From Chloroflexota bacterium (GTDB lineage: Bacteria; Chloroflexota; Anaerolineae; Anaerolineales; UBA4823): a stretch of DNA of 7,444 nucleotides. A program made the position numbers and the translations under genes. The notes under the pieces are model-generated. The model had not been told where the DNA came from. It ran no database searches and saw only the letters and a list, made by a program, of their open reading frames with translations. This document shows, piece by piece, positions 1 through 6,019 of the stretch (position 1 is the stretch's first letter; the number at the start of each line of letters is the position of its first letter). The stretch covers positions 1-7,444 of the forward strand of contig JAAZNS010000255.1 of assembly GCA_012798185.1 (NCBI GenBank). The letters are read 5' to 3'.

Positions 1-19
1 AAACGAGTGAAATCGGTAA

Positions 20-199
20 GGGTACCAATTGCCATCTGAAAACGTAAATTCATATATTCGCTTCGATGATAATGCCGCGGTTATTCTTGATCTTGATGGA
101 AAGAACCCCAAAGGTACTCGTATATTTGGACCGGTTGCCCGTGAGCTGCGCGAAAAAGGTTTTATGAAGATCGTCTCACTAGCACCCGAAGTACTGTAG
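20..199 (+). CDS. rplN: 50S ribosomal protein L14, C-terminal part (5' truncated by window edge)
   Basis: L14 is a 50S protein that binds 23S rRNA at the subunit interface. The frame ending in TAG at 197-199 reads a clear L14 C-terminus from base 50: SYIRFDDNAAVILDLDGKNP, then GTRIFGPVARELR and a tail ending in SLAPEVL. That is about 49 of the usual ~122 residues. Its position directly before rplX is the standard spc-operon order. Oddity: this frame has stops at 8-10 and 17-19, and the other two forward frames are closed by TGA 37-39 and TAA 45-47. The expected upstream L14 residues therefore cannot be read without a frameshift. The start given here is only the first codon after the last in-frame stop, not a real start. 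A sequence error near a contig end is the simplest explanation. Gene identity is very sure; the 5' boundary is not. Confidence 0.9.
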   Translation, partial: GYQLPSENVNSYIRFDDNAAVILDLDGKNPKGTRIFGPVARELREKGFMKIVSLAPEVL

Positions 200-230
200 G
201 AATATTTAGACTATAACAGGAGCGAAAGCT

Positions 231-560
231 GTGAAAGTAAAGATTCGTAAAGGTGATACGGTTGAAGTCATCAGTGGTCGTCTGGAAGACCGAGGTAAAC
301 GCGGAGAGGTTATTAAGGTTTTACCGGATGAATCGAGGATTGTTGTGCAGGGTATTAACATGCGCAAGAAGCATCAAAAACAGGTTCAATCTCAGGGCAG
401 AACATTATCACCTGGGATTGTTGAATTCGAAGGCTCAGTGCACATCTCCAATGTGATGCTGGTTTGTCCGAAATGCAGTGAAATTACACGGGTAAGCATT
501 CAACGAGACGAAGGAGTATCTCATCGGATATGCAAAAAATGCCAGGCGACGATTGATTAA
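231..560 (+). CDS. rplX: 50S ribosomal protein L24
   Basis: L24 is an assembly-initiating 50S protein that binds the 5' domain of 23S rRNA. The 109-residue product has an N-terminal KOW domain (about residues 6-33, with KGDTVEVISG and GKRGEVIKV) followed by the L24 core (GINMRKKHQK, then PGIVEFEGSVHISNVML). The tail holds a Cys4 zinc-ribbon pattern, C79-x2-C82 and C101-x2-C104, as in many non-proteobacterial L24 proteins. The start is GTG at 231; AGGAG at 218-222 lies 8 bases upstream and there is no better ATG. It lies 31 bases after rplN and 20 bases before rplE, so it is surely cotranscribed with both. Confidence 0.97.
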   Translation: MKVKIRKGDTVEVISGRLEDRGKRGEVIKVLPDESRIVVQGINMRKKHQKQVQSQGRTLSPGIVEFEGSVHISNVMLVCPKCSEITRVSIQRDEGVSHRICKKCQATID

Positions 561-580
561 GTGTATTTGGAGCTATTATT

Positions 581-1129
581 ATGAATCATATATTACAAGA
601 AAGATATAAAAACGAAGTTGCTCCAGCCTTGATGAAGTCACTTAATTTAACCAATTCCATGCAAGTACCACGCATTAAGAAGGTGGTTGTAAACATTGGA
701 GTAGGTGAGGCTTTGGATAATGCAAAGGCATTGGATGCTGCGGTGGAAGATCTAACACAAATCACCGGGCAAAAGCCAATCATCACCAAGGCGCGCAAAA
801 GCATTGCAAATTTCAAACTTCGCGAAGGCAGAGCCATTGGCGTAAAAGTATCACTCCGTGGTGAACGAATGTGGTCCTTTCTAGATCGTCTTATGAATAT
901 TGCATTGCCAAGAGTGAGAGATTTTCGAGGTGTTTCTGCAGACGCATTCGATGGCCGCGGAAATTACACCCTCGGCTTACGCGAGCAATTGGTATTCCCC
1001 GAGATCTCCTACGACAAAATCGATAAATTACGAGGTTTGGAGATCAGCATTGTGACAACAGCCCGGACGGACGAAGAAGGCAGACAATTATTACGCATGC
1101 TGGGTATGCCGTTCAAGAAGGAAGGATAA
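581..1129 (+). CDS. rplE: 50S ribosomal protein L5
   Basis: L5 binds 5S rRNA together with L18 and forms the central protuberance of the 50S subunit, contacting S13 and the P-site tRNA. The 182-residue product has the usual family length. Visible motifs are the N-terminal RYKNEVAPALM, the VPRIKKVVVNIGVG strand (about 29-42), ITGQKPIITKARKSIANFKL (about 61-80), GERMWSFLDRL with the following ALPRVRDFRG (about 94-117), and the C-terminal LLRMLGMPF. The ATG at 581 is preceded by GGAG at 569-572. The 3' end carries the ribosome binding site for rpsN, which starts 3 bases after the stop. In E. coli the repressor S8 binds mRNA near the rplX-rplE junction; the 20-base junction here shows no obvious equivalent structure. 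Confidence 0.98.
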   Translation: MNHILQERYKNEVAPALMKSLNLTNSMQVPRIKKVVVNIGVGEALDNAKALDAAVEDLTQITGQKPIITKARKSIANFKLREGRAIGVKVSLRGERMWSFLDRLMNIALPRVRDFRGVSADAFDGRGNYTLGLREQLVFPEISYDKIDKLRGLEISIVTTARTDEEGRQLLRMLGMPFKKEG

Positions 1130-1132
1130 ACA

Positions 1133-1315
1133 ATGGCCAAGAAAAGTATTGTATTCAGAGAAACACGGCGAAAATATCCTACCCGTGTACGCAATCGATG
1201 TAAAGTGTGCGGCCGGCCGCGTGGATATATACGCCGATTCGGATTGTGCCGGATTTGCTTCCGTGAATTGGCGCTTGAAGGAAAAATCCCTGGCGTTGTG
1301 AAGTCTTCCTGGTAG
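1133..1315 (+). CDS. rpsN: 30S ribosomal protein S14, zinc-binding type Z
   Basis: S14 sits in the head of the 30S subunit next to S3 and S10. At 60 residues this is the short C+ (type Z) form, not the ~100-residue C- form. The zinc site is C23-x2-C26 and C39-x2-C42, set in RNRCKVCGRPRGYIRRFGLC, and the protein ends in the typical KIPGVVKSSW. The ATG at 1133 is 3 bases after the rplE stop. Its ribosome binding site, AAGGA at 1122-1126, lies inside the last codons of rplE, which suggests translational coupling. Nothing in the protein departs from the family. Confidence 0.98.
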   Translation: MAKKSIVFRETRRKYPTRVRNRCKVCGRPRGYIRRFGLCRICFRELALEGKIPGVVKSSW

Positions 1316-1333
1316 CTGGGCGGAGGTTTTAGA

Positions 1334-1747
1334 ATGAGTGTTACTGATCCTATTGCTGATATGTTGACTCGCATCCGAAATGCAGTGATTGCTGGTCATC
1401 AACTGGTTGCCATGCCAAGTTCGAAAATTAAGGTAGCAATTGCCAAAATCCTGAAGGAAGAAGGCTATATTGCAGCCTATGAAATAGCGGACGGAAAAGG
1501 CGCTAACCAGAAAATTTTACGTGTTCGCCTGAAATATATAGGTGAAAGACGGGAACGAAAATCGGTCATTACCGGGTTGGAACGGGTTAGCCGGCCTGGC
1601 AGACGGGTTTACACCGGAAAGAAAGATATCCCCTGGGTATTATCGGGAATGGGTGTTGCGATCGTTTCCACACCCAAGGGCGTGATGACCGGTCAACGCG
1701 CCCGCCAGTTGGGTGTTGGCGGCGAAGTGATTTGTAAGATTTGGTAA
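1334..1747 (+). CDS. rpsH: 30S ribosomal protein S8
   Basis: S8 is a primary binder of the central domain of 16S rRNA and, in E. coli, the translational repressor of the spc operon. The 137-residue product has the family N-terminus TDPIADMLTRIRNA (about 4-17), the central SVITGLERVSRPGRRVY (about 77-93), and the signature STPKGVMTGQRARQLGVGGE (112-131) near the C-terminal end. The ATG at 1334 is preceded by GGAGG at 1322-1326 with 7-base spacing. A 59-base spacer follows before rplF, longer than at the neighbouring junctions. Confidence 0.98.
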   Translation: MSVTDPIADMLTRIRNAVIAGHQLVAMPSSKIKVAIAKILKEEGYIAAYEIADGKGANQKILRVRLKYIGERRERKSVITGLERVSRPGRRVYTGKKDIPWVLSGMGVAIVSTPKGVMTGQRARQLGVGGEVICKIW

Positions 1748-1760
1748 TCTAGTGATATCG

Positions 1761-1785
1761 AAATGAGAAAAATACTCTCTCGTTT
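1761..1785 (+). promoter_or_regulatory. Small mRNA hairpin in the rpsH-rplF spacer
   Basis: Bases 1761-1768 (AAATGAGA) pair with 1778-1785 (TCTCGTTT), forming 8 pairs including one G-U and closing a 9-base loop. The stem is AU-rich and probably weak. It ends 7 bases before the strong rplF ribosome binding site at 1793-1800. A stem of this size can arise by chance in a 59-base spacer, so function is only a possibility. Confidence 0.35.
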
Positions 1786-1806
1786 GAATATTGAGGAGGT
1801 TGAACT

Positions 1807-2349
1807 GTGTCGAGGATAGGACGCATGCCGGTGGTTATACCTAAGGGCGTGGACGTTGAAATCAACGGTAGTAATATACGAGTGAAAGGTCCGAAAGGAA
1901 TGATGGAACGGACTTTCCATGAGGATATGATCATCTCCAAGAATGATGGTGAGATTATCGTACAACGTCCTTCAGATGAGCGCATGCATCGTTCGCTTCA
2001 TGGAATGACGCGTGCCCTGATAAATAACATGATTGTGGGTGTAAGCACAGGGTTTGAAAAAATACTAGAAATCAACGGGGTTGGATATCGGGCAGATATG
2101 GAAGGGAAAAACCTGGTACTCTATGTCGGTTATTCTCATCCTGTGCCGATGGAACCACCCGAAGGAATATCGTTTGAAGTGGATGCAAAAACACGTCAAA
2201 TTAAAGTTCTGGGATTTGATAAGCAATTAGTTGGTCAGGTCGCGGCAGATATTCGCAAGATACGCCCTCCCGAGCCATATAAAGGTAAAGGGATTAAATA
2301 TCTTGATGAAAAGATACGCCGTAAAGCCGGAAAAGCAGGAAAGGTGTAA
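1807..2349 (+). CDS. rplF: 50S ribosomal protein L6
   Basis: L6 lies near the base of the L7/L12 stalk by the sarcin-ricin loop and the factor-binding site. The 180-residue product has normal length and two L6 repeats. It begins SRIGRMPVVIPKGVDVEI, has the first-repeat motif RSLHGMTRALINNMIVGVS (about 62-80), then the second repeat with EINGVGYRA (about 88-96), and the diagnostic PPEPYKGKGIKY (154-165) before a basic tail. The start is GTG at 1807, supported by GAGGAGGT at 1793-1800 with 6-base spacing, one of the strongest ribosome binding sites in the window. The rplR start follows 4 bases after the stop. Confidence 0.98.
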   Translation: MSRIGRMPVVIPKGVDVEINGSNIRVKGPKGMMERTFHEDMIISKNDGEIIVQRPSDERMHRSLHGMTRALINNMIVGVSTGFEKILEINGVGYRADMEGKNLVLYVGYSHPVPMEPPEGISFEVDAKTRQIKVLGFDKQLVGQVAADIRKIRPPEPYKGKGIKYLDEKIRRKAGKAGKV

Positions 2350-2353
2350 ACGT

Positions 2354-2722
2354 ATGGCTAGAAACAAATCGCGTTCAGAGGCGCGTCTCCGCCGACATAC
2401 CCGCGTTCGGAAACAAGTTTCCGGTACACCAGAGAGACCGCGCTTGAATGTATATCGCAGCGTGGCTGAAATTTATGCTCAAATCATCGATGATGAACAT
2501 GGAAATACCTTAACGTCAGCCTCTACTATTGATGGAGAGCTACGGGCGAAACTTGCCGGCATGAAAAAGTCTGAACAAGCACGGTTAGTAGGCAAGGCAG
2601 TTGCAGAACGCGCCAAAGCCAAAGGAATTGAAAAAGTCGTCTTTGATCGCGGCGGATACCGTTATATCGGACGGGTAAAAGCGCTGGCTGATGGCGCTCG
2701 AGAAGGCGGTCTTGTCTTTTAG
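2354..2722 (+). CDS. rplR: 50S ribosomal protein L18
   Basis: L18 binds 5S rRNA and with L5 docks it onto the 50S subunit. The 122-residue product has a basic N-terminus (MARNKSRSEARLRRHTRVRK), the family motif GTPERPRLNVYRS (about 24-36), a central IYAQIIDD, and the C-terminal VVFDRGGYRYIGRVKALADG with AREGGLVF at the end. The same frame is open upstream to 2231, but that would run through rplF. The ATG at 2354 has AAAGG at 2340-2344 and gives a family-length protein, so it is the start. It lies 4 bases after rplF and 35 bases before rpsE; the latter spacer contains a clear hairpin. Confidence 0.97.
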   Translation: MARNKSRSEARLRRHTRVRKQVSGTPERPRLNVYRSVAEIYAQIIDDEHGNTLTSASTIDGELRAKLAGMKKSEQARLVGKAVAERAKAKGIEKVVFDRGGYRYIGRVKALADGAREGGLVF

Positions 2723-2746
2723 TAAGGCTGAAAGATTTCACCTTAC
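2722..2746 (+). promoter_or_regulatory. mRNA hairpin between rplR stop and rpsE ribosome binding site
   Basis: GTAAGG at 2722-2727 pairs with CCTTAC at 2741-2746. After a single bulged C at 2728, TGAA at 2729-2732 pairs with TTCA at 2737-2740, closing the tetraloop AGAT. This makes 10 Watson-Crick pairs in a 25-base element. It begins on the last base of the rplR stop codon and ends immediately before the rpsE ribosome binding site GGGAG (2747-2751). No T-tract follows, so it is not a terminator. The placement suggests a translational control or mRNA processing element, but no binding partner can be named from sequence alone. Confidence 0.6.
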
Positions 2747-2757
2747 GGGAGTGAACA

Positions 2758-3285
2758 ATGTCGGATTATATTGAATATATAGAACCTGAATTTGACGAAC
2801 GCGTGGTTGAAATTGCCCGAGTTGCTAAAGTCGTAAGGGGCGGGCGACGTTTCTCATTTCGAGTAACTGTTGTTGCCGGAGATAACAAGGGCAGCGTGGG
2901 TATTGGTGTCGGAAAAGCAAATGCTGTTCCCGATGCAATGCGCAAAGCAGCCGAGCGTGCTCGTAAAAACATGCATAAAATATCCCTTTTTGGAACGACC
3001 ATCCCTCATGAAGTGGTTGGTAAGATAAGCTGTGCAAAAGTATTATTGAAACCAGCCTCTCGAGGAACCGGCGTTATTGCAGGTGGTGGCGTTCGAGCTG
3101 TTTTGGAATCGGCTGGGATTTCGGATATTCTGACTAAATCTTTGGGAAGCAGTAATCTTTTAAATGTGGTTTTTGCTACCATGAATGCGCTCGAACAATT
3201 GAAATCTCCACAAGAAGAAGCTGCCCGGCGTGGTAAATCCCCCAAAGACGTAACACCTTTCTGGGAGCGAAAGAAAAATGGTTAA
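2758..3285 (+). CDS. rpsE: 30S ribosomal protein S5
   Basis: S5 lies at the mRNA entry side of the 30S subunit and contributes to decoding fidelity. The 175-residue product shows an acidic N-terminal lead, then the S5 N-domain with ERVVEIARVAKVVRGGRRFS (about 14-33) and GDNKGSVGIGVGKANAVPDA (41-60). The S5 C-domain follows, with LLKPASRGTGVIAGGGVRAV (96-115) and an ALEQLKSP segment. The C-terminal tail (RRGKSPKDVTPFWERKKNG) is slightly long, as in several non-proteobacterial phyla. The ATG at 2758 follows GGGAG at 2747-2751 with 6-base spacing. The 3' end overlaps rpmD by 8 bases, pointing to coupled translation. Confidence 0.98.
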   Translation: MSDYIEYIEPEFDERVVEIARVAKVVRGGRRFSFRVTVVAGDNKGSVGIGVGKANAVPDAMRKAAERARKNMHKISLFGTTIPHEVVGKISCAKVLLKPASRGTGVIAGGGVRAVLESAGISDILTKSLGSSNLLNVVFATMNALEQLKSPQEEAARRGKSPKDVTPFWERKKNG

Positions 3286-3487
3286 GAAAACAAAGAAAGA
3301 AGAAAAAGTGTTGCGTATCACATTAGTGCGTAGTGTAATCGGATATCCGCAACGTCAGAAAGAAACTGCACGGGTTTTAGGATTACGACGTTTACATCAA
3401 ACGGTCGAACACTTAGATACCCCAGCATTACGTGGGATGATTGCAAAAATTTCTCATTTGGTTGAAGTGGAAGAGCAGGTATCATAA
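3278..3487 (+). CDS. rpmD: 50S ribosomal protein L30
   Basis: L30 is a small 50S protein bound to 23S rRNA. The 69-residue product has a Lys/Glu-rich N-terminal extension of about 11 residues and then the L30 fold: LRITLVRSVIGYPQRQKETA (12-31), LGLRRLHQTVEHLDTPALRG and IAKISHLVEVEE. The ATG at 3278 lies inside the last codons of rpsE and is preceded by GGGAG at 3263-3267. Its stop codon shares a base with the rplO start (TAATG), so the rpsE-rpmD-rplO trio is tightly coupled. Confidence 0.96.
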   Translation: MVKKTKKEEKVLRITLVRSVIGYPQRQKETARVLGLRRLHQTVEHLDTPALRGMIAKISHLVEVEEQVS

Positions 3488-3942
3488 TGAAATTGCACGA
3501 TCTTAAGCCGAATGAAGGCGCAAAAAAGAATAAAAAAAGAGTTGGGCGGGGAATCTCTGCAGGGCAGGGAAAAACCGCTGGCAGAGGTACAAAAGGGCAG
3601 GGTGCTCGCTCAGGCGGAAGCACCCGGTTATATCATCAGGGCGGGAATTTACCATTTTTCCGCCGTCTACCTTTCATCCGTGGTAAAGGTTTTACGCCTT
3701 TGAGCCGCGTTAATTTCAACGAAGTTAATCTGGATCAGTTGAAAGATTTCCCTGCAGATAGCGAAGTTACCCCGGAGACATTGGCAAAAGAGCGCTTGCT
3801 GAGAGAACCTAATAATCCAATTGTTATCCTTGGCAGGGGCGAGGTAGGTGTGGCGCTAAAAGTGAGCGTTCACCGAATAACCAAAGGTGCAAAAGCTAAA
3901 ATCGAGGCAGCTGGTGGCAGTGTATCGATTATCGAGGCATAG
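3487..3942 (+). CDS. rplO: 50S ribosomal protein L15
   Basis: L15 is a late-assembling 50S protein with a long extended N-terminal arm threaded through 23S rRNA. The 151-residue product begins MKLHDLKPNEGAKKNKKRVG and has the diagnostic glycine-rich arm RGISAGQGKTAGRGTKGQGA (21-40). This is followed by RSGGSTRLYHQGGNLPFFRR, the RGKGF motif and the globular C-domain ending in IEAAGGSVSIIEA. The ATG at 3487 overlaps the rpmD stop by one base. The nearby ribosome binding site is weak (AGGT at 3477-3480), so expression probably depends on coupling to rpmD. It is followed by a 58-base spacer before secY. Confidence 0.98.
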   Translation: MKLHDLKPNEGAKKNKKRVGRGISAGQGKTAGRGTKGQGARSGGSTRLYHQGGNLPFFRRLPFIRGKGFTPLSRVNFNEVNLDQLKDFPADSEVTPETLAKERLLREPNNPIVILGRGEVGVALKVSVHRITKGAKAKIEAAGGSVSIIEA

Positions 3943-3944
3943 CA

Positions 3945-3973
3945 CATTTATGAAGATAAATGGCAGAAGCCAT
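3945..3973 (+). promoter_or_regulatory. Two overlapping, mutually exclusive hairpins upstream of secY
   Basis: The first hairpin pairs CATTTAT (3945-3951) with ATAAATG (3956-3962) around the tetraloop GAAG. The second pairs ATGGC (3960-3964) with GCCAT (3969-3973) around AGAA. They share bases 3960-3962, so both cannot form fully at once. The element starts 3 bases after the rplO stop and ends 13 bases before the secY ribosome binding site AAGGAG (3987-3992). A ribosome terminating on rplO would cover the 5' arm and favour the second hairpin. This could couple secY output to rplO translation; that role is inference. Confidence 0.5.
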
Positions 3974-4000
3974 GATATTCTTGCATAAGGAGCAAAAAAA

Positions 4001-5344
4001 ATGAAGCAGCGGTCAGCCTGGCGCTATCTTTGGGCAGCTCAAGATATACGGCGGAAATTATTAATCACCATAGCTCTCCTGGCAATATTTCGTCTTGCTG
4101 CCCATATTCCCGTTCCTGGCGTTAACCGTGAAGTCATAGCCAATATTATGGCTGGCGGGGGCGTGGGTGGAACGGTGATGGGCATTTTAGATATGCTCTC
4201 TGGTGGAACAATATCCCACTTTTCTGTGCTGGCAATGGGTGTTTATCCCTATATTACTGCTCAAATTATTCTCCAGTTACTCGTCCCCATTGTTCCCGCG
4301 TTGCAAAAACGAATGGAGGAAGATCCACGTGAAGGTCAAAAGTGGATGGAGAGATGGACTTATTATCTGGCAGTGCCGATGGCTGCTTTGCAGGCGGTAG
4401 GGCAAATTAATCTTTTTTCGATTTATGCCAGTGGAAACAAGATCCTGAATAATTATGGATTCTCAGGCGATGCACTTTTACCATCTATTGCCATCATCAT
4501 CAGTATGACTGCCGGAACGATGTTTGCTATATGGCTGGGTGAATTAATTTCTGAATTTGGGATTCGCAATCAGGGCCTTTCTTTAATCATTTTTGCTGGC
4601 ATCGTTTCACAAATACCCAAGAATTTTAAAACTATCCTGGCAGATGAACAATACCGTTGGATTAGCTTGATCTCGATGCTCTTGATTACCGTTGGCATTG
4701 TATTTGCTATCGTATTCGTCCAGCAGGGCAGACGTAATGTTCCGGTTATGTATCCTGGGAGAAGGGTGGGGAACCGTATGTCGATGCCCGTAAAAGGAAC
4801 CTTACCATTGATGGTCAATATGGCAGGGATGATCCCATTAATATTTGCTCAATCGCTCTTATCATTCCCGGCAATTATTGCCAGTTTCTTTTCAAATTCA
4901 CAAACAAAATGGGTGGCTGATTTATCTGTGAATATGCAAAAATGGTTTGGCGGCAGCAGCTCAGTTTATTGGATCATGTATTTCTTCATGGTGGTAGGGT
5001 TTACTTTCTTCTATACCGATGTTCTATTTACCCAACAAAACTACGGTGAAAATTTGAAAAAAGTTGGCGCTCAAATTCCGGGAGTAAGCCGAGGATCGCC
5101 AACTCAAAAGTATCTCACCCGTGTTTTACGGCGGATTACTTTTCCGGGAGCATTTTTCCTGGGTATTGTGGCAATCTTACCCTGGTTATTAGGATTGATA
5201 TTACCATTTGGCAAAAATCAAAACTTACTGCTGGTGTCTTCCGCAGGTTTGTTGATTGTGGTAGGTGTTGTGCGGGATACCTTCTTCAATATCGAAGCTG
5301 AATTAAAAGTTCATGGGTATGATGATAACTTATTGATCCGCTAA
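4001..5344 (+). CDS. secY: Preprotein translocase subunit SecY
   Basis: SecY is the channel of the SecYEG translocon in the cytoplasmic membrane, moving unfolded proteins across or into it with SecA or the ribosome. The 447-residue product has about ten membrane segments, roughly at 19-38, 74-96, 117-140, 160-184, 190-208, 219-241, 268-297, 320-343, 379-402 and 408-426. Family motifs include FRLAAHIPVPGVN (30-42), a plug region GILDMLSGGT (61-70), MGVYPYITAQIILQLL (79-94) and LPLMVNMAGMIPLIFAQSLL (268-287). A basic cytoplasmic loop holds GRRNVPVMYPGRRVGNRM (243-260). Oddity: the loop between segments 8 and 9 reads PGVSRGSPT (360-368) where PGIRPG is usual. The ATG at 4001 has AAGGAG at 3987-3992 with 8-base spacing. 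secY is the usual last spc-operon translocation gene, followed here by adk. Confidence 0.98.
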   Translation: MKQRSAWRYLWAAQDIRRKLLITIALLAIFRLAAHIPVPGVNREVIANIMAGGGVGGTVMGILDMLSGGTISHFSVLAMGVYPYITAQIILQLLVPIVPALQKRMEEDPREGQKWMERWTYYLAVPMAALQAVGQINLFSIYASGNKILNNYGFSGDALLPSIAIIISMTAGTMFAIWLGELISEFGIRNQGLSLIIFAGIVSQIPKNFKTILADEQYRWISLISMLLITVGIVFAIVFVQQGRRNVPVMYPGRRVGNRMSMPVKGTLPLMVNMAGMIPLIFAQSLLSFPAIIASFFSNSQTKWVADLSVNMQKWFGGSSSVYWIMYFFMVVGFTFFYTDVLFTQQNYGENLKKVGAQIPGVSRGSPTQKYLTRVLRRITFPGAFFLGIVAILPWLLGLILPFGKNQNLLLVSSAGLLIVVGVVRDTFFNIEAELKVHGYDDNLLIR

Positions 5345-5359
5345 TCAGGATTGAATGAT

Positions 5360-6019
5360 ATGCCGCTTTATATCGTCCTTCTAGGACCTCCGGGCGCTGG
5401 AAAAGGAACCCAAGCTCAACGAATTGCACAAGCTATGAATATCCCCCACATTTCATCCGGAGATATTTTTCGAGAGAACATTAAAAACAAGACAGATTTG
5501 GGTGTACAAGCCAACCGGGTTATCGTAAAAGGGGAGCTGGTTCCCGACGACTTGACCATTGCGATGATCAAGGATCGTTTATCCAAAGCAGATTGTCAGC
5601 CAGGCGCATTATTGGATGGATTTCCTCGAACACCATTCCAGGCAGAAGCGCTGGCAAAGATCCTTACAGAATTTCGTGGAAAAGTTAATCTTGTCCCCTA
5701 TATTAATGTGCCAGAACAATTACTCATCGAACGGCTTACCGGGCGATGGACATGCCGTGCCCAAGGGCATGTCTTTCATGAAAAATTCAACCCGCCGCGA
5801 CAAGCCGGACGGTGTGATATAGATGGATCAGAACTTTACCAAAGAGATGATGACAAAGTTGAAACGGTTACCAAGCGCATTAAAGTATATTTACAACAAA
5901 CTTTACCGTTGATCGAGTACTATCAACGAATGGGCGTATTAGTCAATATTGATGGCTCTCAAGAGATCGATCAGGTGACGGCTAATATCATGACAGCAAT
6001 AGAAAAGGTAAATTTATGA
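5360..6019 (+). CDS. adk: Adenylate kinase
   Basis: Cytosolic adenylate kinase interconverts ATP + AMP and 2 ADP. The 219-residue product is the long-lid form. It has the P-loop GPPGAGKGTQ (9-18), the AMP-site region ISSGDIFREN (31-40), the signature LLDGFPRT (84-91), and the lid TGRWTCRAQGHVFH through CDIDGSELYQRDDD (128-165). In the zinc-lid pattern C-x2-C-x16-C-x2-C/D, this protein has C132, Q135, C152 and D155, so one usual Cys is Gln. H137 or H140 might substitute. I chose ATG 5360 over the in-frame TTG at 5351. AGGA at 5347-5350 is 9 bases from the ATG but abuts the TTG, and MPLYIVLLGPPGAGKG is the usual beginning. The stop overlaps the map start by 4 bases (ATGA). Confidence 0.97.
   Translation: MPLYIVLLGPPGAGKGTQAQRIAQAMNIPHISSGDIFRENIKNKTDLGVQANRVIVKGELVPDDLTIAMIKDRLSKADCQPGALLDGFPRTPFQAEALAKILTEFRGKVNLVPYINVPEQLLIERLTGRWTCRAQGHVFHEKFNPPRQAGRCDIDGSELYQRDDDKVETVTKRIKVYLQQTLPLIEYYQRMGVLVNIDGSQEIDQVTANIMTAIEKVNL

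Noticed and set aside
221..230. AGC-GAAA-GCT mini-hairpin before rplX
   Set aside because: Only three base pairs and overlapping the ribosome binding site; too small to support as a regulatory element.
1009..1374. Minus-strand reading frames of 60-120 codons, such as this one across rplE-rpsN-rpsH and another at 3318-3623
   Set aside because: They lie opposite highly conserved ribosomal protein genes, have no ribosome binding sites and resemble no family; they are by-products of the sense codon pattern.
2231..2353. Upstream extension of rplR by 41 codons
   Set aside because: It lies wholly within rplF. ATG 2354 has a good ribosome binding site and gives a normal-length L18.
5351..5359. TTG start for adk at 5351
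   Set aside because: AGGA ends immediately before the TTG, leaving no spacing. ATG 5360 has 9-base spacing and the canonical Adk N-terminus.
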